Positions 7,212 through 13,792 of a stretch of 13,792 nt of DNA are shown one piece after another. This DNA is from Rhodobacteraceae bacterium UBA1957 (GTDB taxonomy: Bacteria; Pseudomonadota; Alphaproteobacteria; Rhodobacterales; Rhodobacteraceae), in contig DDEJ01000141.1 in the NCBI GenBank assembly GCA_002336405.1, forward strand, positions 1 through 13,792, written 5' to 3'. The notes beneath the pieces were generated by a model. The model saw only the letters and a program-made list of their open reading frames with translations. It did no database searches and was not told where the DNA came from. Position 1 is the first letter of the stretch, and the number at the start of each line of letters is the position of its first letter. The position numbers and the translations under genes are program-made.

Positions 7212-8186
7212 GCGATATCCGGCTGAATAGTTTCCAGTGACGTGATGTTCCAATTGCCGTTCGATATCCAACAGCAGTGATGAGGCCCCGATCCGGAACA
7301 GATCGGGTTGTAGCCAGCGTGGGCCGAGTTCTTCTTTTATCAATGACAGATAGACCAGCGCATCTTTTGCCTTGGACAGGCCACCGGCGGGCTTGTACCC
7401 AACGCGGTATCCGGTCCGCTCAAAATAGGTCCGGATGGCGCGCAGCATTACCAAAGAGACTGGCAATGTGGCGTTGACGCTTTCCTTGCCGGTCGAGGTT
7501 TTGATAAAATCGGCACCTGCCATCATGCACACCATCGAGGCGCGTGCGACGTTGCGCAACGTGCCCAATTCGCCGGTGGCGAGAATGGTTTTGAGATGTG
7601 CGTGACCGGCGGCGGCACGGAACGAACGCACCTCGTCATAAAGCGCTCGCCAATCGCCGCTCAGAGCGTGGCGGCGCGAGATCACGATATCGATTTCCTC
7701 TGCCCCGGCTGCAACGCTTTGCTCGATCTCGGCCACGCGCAGGTGAAACGGCGACAGACCGGCGGGAAAGCCGGTTGAGACCGCAGCAACCGGAATGCCC
7801 GAACTGGAAAGCGCGGTAACGGCCGGGTTGATCATCTCGTGATAGACGCAAATTGCCCCCGTGGTGATCTGCGGCATGTCAAGCGCGGTCAACAGATCGG
7901 CGCGCAGTGGCTGGCGGGCTTTGGCACACAGCCGCTGCACCCGAGCGGCGGTATCATCCCCCGATAGCGTGGTCAGATCGATGCAGGTGATCGCCTTTAA
8001 CAGCCAAGCGGCTTGATGATCTTTTTTCACCGAGCGGCGCCCAGGCAGGGTTTTGGCGCGACGCTCGATCGCTGAGGTGTTGGCCTGTAGACTGCGCAGC
8101 CAGTCGGCGTCAAAATCCTGCCCGGGGTTGCGCGGCTCAACGGTTTGGGGCAGCTGAAGGCTCACCGGGTCGATCATTGTTTGCAT
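7197..8186 (-). CDS. deoC: Deoxyribose-phosphate aldolase (long form)
   Basis: Class I aldolase (EC 4.1.2.4) that splits 2-deoxy-D-ribose-5-phosphate into glyceraldehyde-3-phosphate and acetaldehyde, in deoxynucleoside catabolism. At 329 aa it is the long type, closer to the human enzyme (about 318 aa) than to E. coli DeoC (about 259 aa). Active-site elements are present: EIDIVI with D166, the Schiff-base lysine K229 in DFIKTSTGKE, and K265 in YKPAGGLS. The C-terminus has the long-form SLLLDIERQLEHHVTG tail. The frame is open to 8336. The ATG at 8186 is preferred because GAGG lies five bases upstream and the preceding 50 residues look non-coding and overlap the next gene. The adjacent ALDH16 gene could oxidise the acetaldehyde. 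A 19-bp duplication covers its stop codon. Confidence 0.95.
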   Translation of the reverse strand: MQTMIDPVSLQLPQTVEPRNPGQDFDADWLRSLQANTSAIERRAKTLPGRRSVKKDHQAAWLLKAITCIDLTTLSGDDTAARVQRLCAKARQPLRADLLTALDMPQITTGAICVYHEMINPAVTALSSSGIPVAAVSTGFPAGLSPFHLRVAEIEQSVAAGAEEIDIVISRRHALSGDWRALYDEVRSFRAAAGHAHLKTILATGELGTLRNVARASMVCMMAGADFIKTSTGKESVNATLPVSLVMLRAIRTYFERTGYRVGYKPAGGLSKAKDALVYLSLIKEELGPRWLQPDLFRIGASSLLLDIERQLEHHVTGNYSAGYRHAIG

Positions 8187-8236
8187 TGGCGCCTCATGTC
8201 TGGTTTGAGAGCCAAACTGCCATGGGCTTTGGTGGT

Positions 8237-8257
8237 TTACAAGTCGGGGGTTTGTAA
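8237..8257. promoter_or_regulatory. Operator-like inverted repeat upstream of deoC
   Basis: TTACAA (8237-8242) and TTGTAA (8252-8257) form an inverted repeat with a 9-base spacer, 51-71 bases before the deoC ATG in the 106-base gap after the transglycosylase gene. Two six-base arms about two helical turns across suit a dimeric repressor of the deoC cluster. No regulator gene is in the window, and half-sites this short can occur by chance. Confidence 0.25.
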
Positions 8258-8292
8258 GGGCCTTCGGTGCTAGTGGGGGAGCTAGACCTTGG

Positions 8293-9561
8293 CTAGCGCC
8301 GCAGCCGCTTGAGCAATTGCAGAGAGGCATACCCATCGGCGGGCAAACCTGCGCGGCGTTGAAATGCGCGCACCGCAGCGATGGTTAATGGCCCGATTTT
8401 GCCATCAATGCCCTTGGTGTTAAAACCGGCCGATGTGAGGCGGCGCTGCATTTCCTGTCGCTCGGCAAAGCTTAATGCGCGGTCGCTACGCGGCCATTTT
8501 GTCTTAATTTTCGAGCCGCCTGCGATCCGGTCCGCCAAATGGCCAACGCCGATGACATAGGCGTCTGCGCTGTTGTAATGCTCTAAAACCTCAAAGTTCT
8601 TAAACACTAAAAATGCGGCCCCCTTGGCGCCGGCAGGCAGCAAGACTGCTGCTCTGCCATAATCTGAGATTGGTTTTCCAGTCACCGAAACCACCCCGGC
8701 GCGGTACCAGTCTGAGGGCAGCTTTTTTATGCGCCGCTGGGCCAGTCCATAGTTGAAGCCAGCAGGCAACCGAACCTCAACCCCCCAGGGCATACCCTTG
8801 GTCCAACCAAATTCAGCAAGATACGCGGCGGTCGAGGCCAGCGCATCGCTTGGATTGTCTGACCAGATATCGCGCTTGCCGTCGCCGGTGAAATCTACTG
8901 CATAGTCGCGATAAGAGGTTGGTATAAACTGGGTGTGCCCCATGGCGCCCGCCCAACTGCCGACCATATGAGGTAGGGTCGTATCACCGCTGTTTAAAAT
9001 CTGCAGCGCTGTGATCAATTGTTCTTCGAAAAATGCGCCGCGACGCCCGTCATAGGCCAGTGTCGCAAGTGCGGAAATCACCGCGATCCCGCCGCGCTTT
9101 TTGCCGTAGGCACTTTCTAAACCCCAGACGGCTACTATAATCGCTTTTTCCACCTGATAGCGGGCCTCGATTTTACTCAAGGTGTTATGCCATTTATGCA
9201 GGGCCTTTTTGCCGTTTGTGACGCGCTTTGTGGCGACTGCGATGTCGAGATAATCCCAGATAGTTTTGGTGAACTCTGACTGATTACGGTCCAGTTCAAT
9301 GACTTTTTCCAAATACTGAACATCGCGCATTGCTGTGTCAAACGTAACAGCTGGTACGCCTGAGGCCAGTGCTCTGTACCGAAAGCTGCGGACCCAGCGT
9401 CCCAGTTGTGCCTCTTTGTGTTCGATGTTTTTTTCTGTCTTGGATGCGAAAAGAGCCGGTTCTGATGGGCCTGAGGTTGCCGGTCGCAATGGCGCGGCTT
9501 GTGACGCCGGTGCAAGCATCACAGCTGCAATCAAAAAGGCGGATGAAATCCGGAATGACAT
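8293..9561 (-). CDS. MltB-family lytic murein transglycosylase with peptidoglycan-binding domain
   Basis: Periplasmic lytic transglycosylase that cleaves the MurNAc-GlcNAc bond of peptidoglycan to form 1,6-anhydro ends. The 422-aa protein begins with a signal peptide (hydrophobic 8-16, likely cleavage after SQA at residue 22). No lipobox cysteine is seen, so unlike E. coli MltB it is probably soluble. The SLT domain spans about 45-345: catalytic E149 in VWGLESAYGK, LATLAYDGRR at 165-174 and GAMGHTQFIPTSY at 205-217, all MltB signatures, plus a DFTGDGKRDIW loop. Residues about 362-420 form a PG_binding_1 domain (LQ/MQRRL..AGF, GIDGKIGPLT, VRAFQ). The ATG at 9561 gives a proper signal peptide, but its ribosome binding site is weak and lies within an 11-bp inverted repeat. 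It is divergent from gpmI-envC-ctpA, whose last two products also act on the envelope. Confidence 0.93.
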   Translation of the reverse strand: MSFRISSAFLIAAVMLAPASQAAPLRPATSGPSEPALFASKTEKNIEHKEAQLGRWVRSFRYRALASGVPAVTFDTAMRDVQYLEKVIELDRNQSEFTKTIWDYLDIAVATKRVTNGKKALHKWHNTLSKIEARYQVEKAIIVAVWGLESAYGKKRGGIAVISALATLAYDGRRGAFFEEQLITALQILNSGDTTLPHMVGSWAGAMGHTQFIPTSYRDYAVDFTGDGKRDIWSDNPSDALASTAAYLAEFGWTKGMPWGVEVRLPAGFNYGLAQRRIKKLPSDWYRAGVVSVTGKPISDYGRAAVLLPAGAKGAAFLVFKNFEVLEHYNSADAYVIGVGHLADRIAGGSKIKTKWPRSDRALSFAERQEMQRRLTSAGFNTKGIDGKIGPLTIAAVRAFQRRAGLPADGYASLQLLKRLRR

Positions 9562-9789
9562 TCTGCAAATCTCATTTTTGAATACATGTTATACCGTTTA
9601 TCTTTAGCGGATATTTTATGTCTCGCAAAGAGCGCAAATACGAGATTTGCAGCCAAACAGGAATTTACTGCCGATGCGCAGGACGATAAGGAGATATCCA
9701 GGTGTGTTGTTCCGCCGTGATAGCGACAAGGTGTGTCTGGGGTTCAGTGACGTGATAGAACCCGGCGATACAGAAGAAAGGGAATGTGT
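9562..9789. other. Divergent intergenic region with leader before gpmI
   Basis: This 228-base spacer must hold the promoters for the transglycosylase gene (minus) and gpmI (plus). AT-rich sequence runs from 9570 to 9620, with -10-like elements on the minus strand (TATAAC at 9593-9588, TAAAAT at 9618-9613). None is paired with a convincing -35 box, so no promoter is called. On the plus strand, AAGGAG (9688-9693) stands eight bases before a GTG (9702) opening a 17-codon frame that ends at 9755. A six-pair hairpin, GGGTTC (9740-9745) with GAACCC (9758-9763), follows. The gpmI ribosome binding site AAAGGGA is at 9777-9783. Confidence 0.5.
9563..9652. repeat. Perfect 11-bp inverted repeat in the transglycosylase/gpmI divergent region
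   Basis: CTGCAAATCTC (9563-9573) and GAGATTTGCAG (9642-9652) are exact reverse complements separated by 68 bases of AT-rich DNA. The left arm ends one base before the transglycosylase ATG (minus strand) and covers its only purine-rich ribosome-binding segment. If that transcript starts beyond 9652, the arms could pair and mask the translation start. Otherwise the arms could be two binding sites for one regulator of both divergent genes. The match is seen; the role is inferred. Confidence 0.6.
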
Positions 9790-11313
9790 ATGAGCGATCA
9801 AAAACCTGTGGTGTTGTGTATCCTTGATGGTTGGGGTGTGAACCCAGACCAGGCCGGTAACGCGCCTGCTCTGGCGGCGACGCCTCATTTTGATCGGTTA
9901 ATGGCACAATGTCCGAATGCGCAGCTGATCACCCATGGTCCTCAGGTTGGTCTGCCTAGCGGCCAGATGGGCAATTCCGAAGTGGGCCATACCAATATTG
10001 GCGCTGGGCGGGTTGTGTCGATGGACCTTGGCCAGATTGATCTGGCAATAGAGGATGGATCGTTTTTCCAAAACCAGTCCCTGATGGCGTTTGCCGCCGA
10101 TGTCAGTGCGAATTCCGGCACAGCGCATCTGTTTAGCCTGGTATCGGATGGCGGTGTTCATGGGCATATAACCCATTTAAAGGCGGCGGTGCAGGCGTTG
10201 GTGGCAAGCGGCTTAGAGGTGGTTGTGCATGCGATTACCGATGGGCGCGATGTGGCACCACGATCTGCGGATGGTTTCGTCCAAGACCTGTGCGAAAGCT
10301 TGCCGGAGGGCGTACGGATTGGCACTGTGATCGGACGTTATTTTGCCATGGATCGCGATACCCGCTGGGAACGGGTTCAAACCGCCTATGATGCGATTGT
10401 GCATGCAAAAGCAAACGTGTCTGCCGCCTCGGGGGCTGCGGCGGTTGCTCATGCCTATGCGCAGGATGTCAGTGACGAGTTCATACCCGCAACGGTGATT
10501 GCGGGTTATGATGGGATTGCCAAGGGAGACGGTTTGTTTTGCTTGAACTTCCGCGCTGACCGGGCGCGTGAAATTCTCAGTGCGCTGGCTGATCCCGCAT
10601 TTGATACATTTGATGTCGGTGTGCGACCAAAGCTGTCGGGATGTCTTGGCATGGTCGGTTATTCCGATCACCACAATAGTTTCATGACCGTCTGCTATCC
10701 CAAACAAAAAATCGTGAATACTCTGGGTGCCTGGGTGGCCCAGCACGGCAAACGTCAGTTCCGTTTGGCCGAGACCGAAAAATATCCGCATGTGACCTTT
10801 TTTTTAAATGGTGGGGTCGAGGTGGCCGAAACTGGTGAGGACCGGTTCATGCCCGCTTCGCCAAAAGTGGCAACCTATGACCTGCAACCCGAAATGTCCT
10901 CGGTCGAGGTGACCGATGCTTTGGTGGCGGCCATTGCAGAGGGCTACGATCTGATAGTGACAAATTACGCTAATCCCGACATGGTGGGCCATACCGGCGA
11001 TCTGGACGCTGCAATCAAGGCCTGTGAGGCCGTTGATCGGGGTTTGGGCCGTGTTGTTGAAGCGATTGAAAAGGTGCAAGGGCGAATGATTGTGACTGCA
11101 GATCATGGCAATTGCGAGGTTATGGCCGACCCCAAAACGGGGGGTGCCCATACCGCCCATACCCTTAATCCGGTACCGGTTATCTTGGTAGGAGGTCCGC
11201 AAGGAACGGCGCTGAATGATGGCTGTTTGGCTGATTTGGCACCCAGCCTGCTCGCATTAATGGATTTGCCGAAACCGCCCGAAATGACAGGAAAGACATT
11301 GATCGCAAGATGA
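9790..11313 (+). CDS. gpmI: 2,3-bisphosphoglycerate-independent phosphoglycerate mutase
   Basis: Interconverts 3- and 2-phosphoglycerate in glycolysis and gluconeogenesis through a phosphoserine intermediate, using two metal ions (usually manganese). The 507-aa length is typical of iPGM. Seen in order: DGWG at 13-16 with metal ligand D13, the nucleophile motif GNSEVGH with S63, GGVHGH with H124, DGRD at 151-154, IGRYFAMDRD at 181-190, NFRADRAR with R255 and R258, K331 in EKYPHVTFF, NPDMVGH with D397 and H401, TADHGN with D438 and H439, and GGAHTAHT with H457. An in-frame ATG lies six bases upstream at 9784, but AAAGGGA (9777-9783) gives proper spacing only to the ATG at 9790, and MSDQKPVVL is the usual family start. 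The envC-like gene begins seven bases after its stop, so the two are probably cotranscribed. Confidence 0.97.
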   Translation: MSDQKPVVLCILDGWGVNPDQAGNAPALAATPHFDRLMAQCPNAQLITHGPQVGLPSGQMGNSEVGHTNIGAGRVVSMDLGQIDLAIEDGSFFQNQSLMAFAADVSANSGTAHLFSLVSDGGVHGHITHLKAAVQALVASGLEVVVHAITDGRDVAPRSADGFVQDLCESLPEGVRIGTVIGRYFAMDRDTRWERVQTAYDAIVHAKANVSAASGAAAVAHAYAQDVSDEFIPATVIAGYDGIAKGDGLFCLNFRADRAREILSALADPAFDTFDVGVRPKLSGCLGMVGYSDHHNSFMTVCYPKQKIVNTLGAWVAQHGKRQFRLAETEKYPHVTFFLNGGVEVAETGEDRFMPASPKVATYDLQPEMSSVEVTDALVAAIAEGYDLIVTNYANPDMVGHTGDLDAAIKACEAVDRGLGRVVEAIEKVQGRMIVTADHGNCEVMADPKTGGAHTAHTLNPVPVILVGGPQGTALNDGCLADLAPSLLALMDLPKPPEMTGKTLIAR

Positions 11314-11320
11314 AACCTCG

Positions 11321-12448
11321 ATGCGCGCCTTAATTTATATTGTGCTTTTGCTGCTGAGCCCGGCGGCTCACGCTGACACTGATCCCCGGCAGGCGGCTTC
11401 AGCGGCGGTGGCTTTGCTTGAGGATGCGGCGGTTGCGCTAGTCTATTCCGAAACCGCGCGTGACCGGGTCAAGGCGTTGAGCGCTGCAGTTAGAGGCTAT
11501 GAAGCCGGTCTGGCTGCCATGCGGGTGGGATTGCGCCAAGTGGCAATCCGAGAGGCGCGGATGACGCAGGAAATAAACCTTCGTGAGGGCGGCATCTCTC
11601 GATTGCTTGGCGTGCTGCAAACGATCGTGCGCTCGCCAGCACCGACGATTTTGCTGCATCCTGCCGGTCCGGTTAAAACTGCCCGTTCGGCGATGTTGTT
11701 GGCGGATGTCACGCCGGGCTTGCAGGCGCAAGCGCAGGCTTTGCGCCGAGATCTTGATGAGGTAACTGCGTTGCGCCAATTGCAACAGCAGGCCTCAAAC
11801 CACATGCAAAAAGGCTTGGTTGGCGCGCAATCGGCGCGTACCAAATTGAGCCAAGCGATGTCTGGACGCCGGGATTTGCCCCAGCGGTTTGTCGAGGATC
11901 CGCTGCAGACTGCGGTGTTGATTGCTGCGACCGAGACCTTGGCGGCCTTTGCCAACAGCGTTGGGTTGATTGCCACTGAAGAGATTACAACGGCGCTGCC
12001 GGATATCGCCGGACAAAAGGGACGGCTAGCGATGCCGGTCCGGGGCCAGTTGTTGCGGATCAAGGACGAGGCCGATGCCGCGGGCGTGGTGCGTCCGGGA
12101 ATTGTTCTGGCAACCCGGCCCCGCGCGCTGGTTACCGCACCTGCGGCAGCGACAATCCGTTATCGGGGGCCTTTGCTTGACTATGGACAAGTGCTTATTT
12201 TAGAACCACAGAAAGATACGTTGTTCGTTTTGGCTGGGCTGGCGCAGGTTTATGGCAAAATCGGGCAGGTCGTGCCGGCTGGCAGCCCGTTAGGGTTGAT
12301 GGGGGGGCAAACCCCACAAATAGATGCCATATTATCACAATCGCGCGATGGAACTGGAATTGATCGCACACAAACGCTCTATATAGAAGTACGGCAGGGG
12401 AATACTCCGGTAGACCCGCTGGACTGGTTCACATCACAGAAGGATTGA
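11321..12448 (+). CDS. EnvC-like murein hydrolase activator with degenerate LytM domain
   Basis: Predicted periplasmic EnvC-family protein of 375 aa. EnvC proteins activate amidases for septal peptidoglycan splitting and do not cut the wall themselves. A signal peptide runs to about residue 18 (AHA). Residues about 25-220 are rich in Ala, Gln, Arg and Leu and look helical/coiled-coil, as in EnvC. Residues about 236-372 form a LytM/M23-like domain: RPGIVLATRPRALVTAP, GPLLDYGQVLILEP, VYGKIGQVVPAG, GLMGG. The zinc ligands of active M23 peptidases are absent; for example LYIEVR (353-358) stands where active enzymes have LHFE. This fits a catalytically dead activator. It starts seven bases after gpmI with no strong ribosome binding site, suggesting translational coupling, and ends four bases before ctpA. 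A run of seven G (12301-12307) lies inside the coding region. Confidence 0.88.
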   Translation: MRALIYIVLLLLSPAAHADTDPRQAASAAVALLEDAAVALVYSETARDRVKALSAAVRGYEAGLAAMRVGLRQVAIREARMTQEINLREGGISRLLGVLQTIVRSPAPTILLHPAGPVKTARSAMLLADVTPGLQAQAQALRRDLDEVTALRQLQQQASNHMQKGLVGAQSARTKLSQAMSGRRDLPQRFVEDPLQTAVLIAATETLAAFANSVGLIATEEITTALPDIAGQKGRLAMPVRGQLLRIKDEADAAGVVRPGIVLATRPRALVTAPAAATIRYRGPLLDYGQVLILEPQKDTLFVLAGLAQVYGKIGQVVPAGSPLGLMGGQTPQIDAILSQSRDGTGIDRTQTLYIEVRQGNTPVDPLDWFTSQKD

Positions 12449-12452
12449 ACAT

Positions 12453-13787
12453 ATGAACAAAATCGTCATGGCCATTGCTGGCGGTGTTCTGGCTGGAACG
12501 CTTGTTACAACGCAGGTCGCTGGGCCACTTCTGGCTCAGGAAAATAGCCAGAAAGCCAATATATATCAGCAATTGGACTTGTTTGGCGATATTTTTGAAC
12601 GGATTCGGGGGCAATATGTTGAAGAGGTTGATGCCGCAGATCTGATTGAGGCGGCCATTGACGGCATGCTCAGCTCGCTTGATCCACATTCCAGCTATTT
12701 GTCGCCTGAGGACGCCGCCGATATGCGGGTGCAGACTCGGGGCGAATTTGGTGGTCTCGGCATCGAAGTCACGCAAGAAGAGGGCTTTGTCAAAGTTGTT
12801 TCGCCGATTGATGACACCCCGGCTGATGAGGCTGGTATTGAGGCGGGCGATTTCATCACCCACGTTGATGGTGACAGCGTTCTGGGTCTAAGCCTTGATG
12901 AGGCGGTCGGTATGATGCGGGGCGTGGTTGGCTCTGAGATTGTCATCACCGTGGTGCGCGAGGGCGAGGATGAGCCCTTTGATGTTACCATTGTTCGCGA
13001 CACCATCAAACTCACCGCCGTGCGCACCCGCGTCGAAGGTGAGAGCGTGGTCCTGCGCGTCACCACTTTTAATGACCAGACCTATAGCAATCTTGAAGCT
13101 GGTATCGAAAAGCAGATCGAGGCTGCCGGCGGCATTGATTTGGTCAATGGCTTTATTTTAGATCTGCGCAACAACCCCGGCGGGTTGCTGACGCAGGCAA
13201 TTCGGGTCTCGGATGCGTTTCTCGACAAGGGGGAAATTGTCAGTACCCGGGGTCGTGACCCCGAAGATGGAGACCGTCACAACGCCAATATCGGCGATCT
13301 GGCCCAGCAAAAGCCGTTGGTTGTGTTGATCAATGGTGGCTCGGCCTCGGCCTCTGAAATTGTCGCCGGTGCGTTGCAAGATCACCGCCGCGCCATCGTC
13401 GTGGGCACCAAGAGCTTTGGCAAGGGGTCGGTTCAGACGGTGATGCCGATGCGCGGCAGCGGTGCGATGAAGCTGACCACGGCGCGGTACTACACTCCGT
13501 CGGGCCGGTCGATTCAGGCGCTTGGTATTTCGCCTGATATTATTGTTGAACAGCCGCGACGGGTTGCTGAAGACGATGAAGAGGCGACAGAAACCCCTCG
13601 TCGCAGCCGCTCTGAGGCCGATCTGCGCGGAAGTCTGAATAATGACAGCCTGACTGAGGATGAAATCCTGCAGATCGAGGCTGATCGCGAAAAGGCCGAA
13701 GCCGCCGCAAAACTGCGCAAGGATGACTATCAGATGGCCTATGCGATTGATATCCTCAAAGGTCTGTCGGCGCTGGCGCCCAAATGA
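12453..13787 (+). CDS. ctpA: Carboxyl-terminal processing protease (S41 family)
   Basis: Periplasmic S41 serine protease of 444 aa that trims or degrades envelope proteins from the C-terminus. In other Proteobacteria, CtpA/Prc enzymes control levels of peptidoglycan hydrolases, a relevant link given the neighbours. An N-terminal signal or anchor segment covers about 1-28 (possible cleavage after LLA). A helical region with DGMLSSLDPHSSYLSPED (70-87) follows, then a PDZ domain at about 95-180 (GLGIEV, DTPADEAGIEAGD). The protease core has DLRNNPGGLL at 237-246 and the catalytic dyad S299 (GGSASASEI) and K324 (SFGKGSVQ), with Q328. YYTPSGRSIQ and GISPDI are typical C-terminal core motifs. The tail (about 368-420) is charged and probably flexible. 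AAGGA at 12440-12444, overlapping the end of the envC-like gene, is its ribosome binding site, so the three genes gpmI, envC-like and ctpA likely form one operon. Confidence 0.96.
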   Translation: MNKIVMAIAGGVLAGTLVTTQVAGPLLAQENSQKANIYQQLDLFGDIFERIRGQYVEEVDAADLIEAAIDGMLSSLDPHSSYLSPEDAADMRVQTRGEFGGLGIEVTQEEGFVKVVSPIDDTPADEAGIEAGDFITHVDGDSVLGLSLDEAVGMMRGVVGSEIVITVVREGEDEPFDVTIVRDTIKLTAVRTRVEGESVVLRVTTFNDQTYSNLEAGIEKQIEAAGGIDLVNGFILDLRNNPGGLLTQAIRVSDAFLDKGEIVSTRGRDPEDGDRHNANIGDLAQQKPLVVLINGGSASASEIVAGALQDHRRAIVVGTKSFGKGSVQTVMPMRGSGAMKLTTARYYTPSGRSIQALGISPDIIVEQPRRVAEDDEEATETPRRSRSEADLRGSLNNDSLTEDEILQIEADREKAEAAAKLRKDDYQMAYAIDILKGLSALAPK

Positions 13788-13792
13788 CCACA

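Noticed and set aside
8269..8296. GCTAG three times with 11-12 base spacing near the transglycosylase stop codon
   Set aside because: The unit is only five bases, one copy includes the stop codon, and no larger repeat or direct function is evident.
8187..8336. 50-residue N-terminal extension of DeoC
   Set aside because: It overlaps the transglycosylase gene end, its sequence is unlike DeoC N-termini, and the ATG at 8186 has a good GAGG site.
9618..9689. 23-codon frame starting ATG TCT CGC in the divergent region
   Set aside because: No ribosome binding site precedes it (AT-rich sequence only), and the composition is not recognisable as a known small protein.

Overview
The window looks like an ordinary stretch of chromosome from an alphaproteobacterium, most likely Rhodobacterales (Roseobacter group). 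The clues are a RecQ with an extended C-terminus, a long DeoC beside a two-domain ALDH16 aldehyde dehydrogenase (a pairing I associate with this order), and the gpmI-envC-ctpA gene order. GC is moderate (mid-50s % by eye) and even along the window. I see no mobile element, phage gene, CRISPR array, rRNA or tRNA. Nine genes are supported, none visibly broken.

Layout. (1) 138-3331, plus strand: yggT, recQ and yaaA, a membrane protein, a DNA-repair helicase and a peroxide-stress/DNA-binding protein. The gaps are short. The recQ ribosome binding site lies inside a strong hairpin. (2) 3332-3518: a gap between convergent genes, rich in nested inverted repeats. (3) 8186 down to 3519, minus strand: deoC, an ALDH16-type aldehyde dehydrogenase and a BktB-like thiolase. 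DeoC would split deoxyribose-5-phosphate into glyceraldehyde-3-phosphate and acetaldehyde, and ALDH16 is a natural candidate to oxidise the acetaldehyde. The thiolase would act on acetyl-CoA or longer ketoacyl-CoA and may have its own promoter. (4) 9561 down to 8293, minus strand: a secreted MltB-family lytic transglycosylase with a C-terminal peptidoglycan-binding domain. (5) 9790-13787, plus strand: gpmI, an EnvC/LytM-like murein hydrolase activator and the S41 protease ctpA, tightly spaced and probably one transcript. It starts from a 228-base divergent region shared with the transglycosylase gene.

Functionally the window combines DNA repair, sugar/C2 catabolism, glycolysis and cell-wall remodelling (lytic transglycosylase, EnvC-like activator and CtpA all act in the envelope). 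The first 137 bases are upstream sequence with no gene I can support. The last 5 bases follow the ctpA stop codon.

I found no convincing new multi-gene system. The most interesting signals are non-coding: the hairpin covering the recQ start region, the structured gap at 3401-3509, an 11-bp inverted repeat in the transglycosylase/gpmI divergent region with a possible leader peptide before gpmI, and small palindromes and a tandem duplication in the deoC-ALDH16-thiolase gaps.
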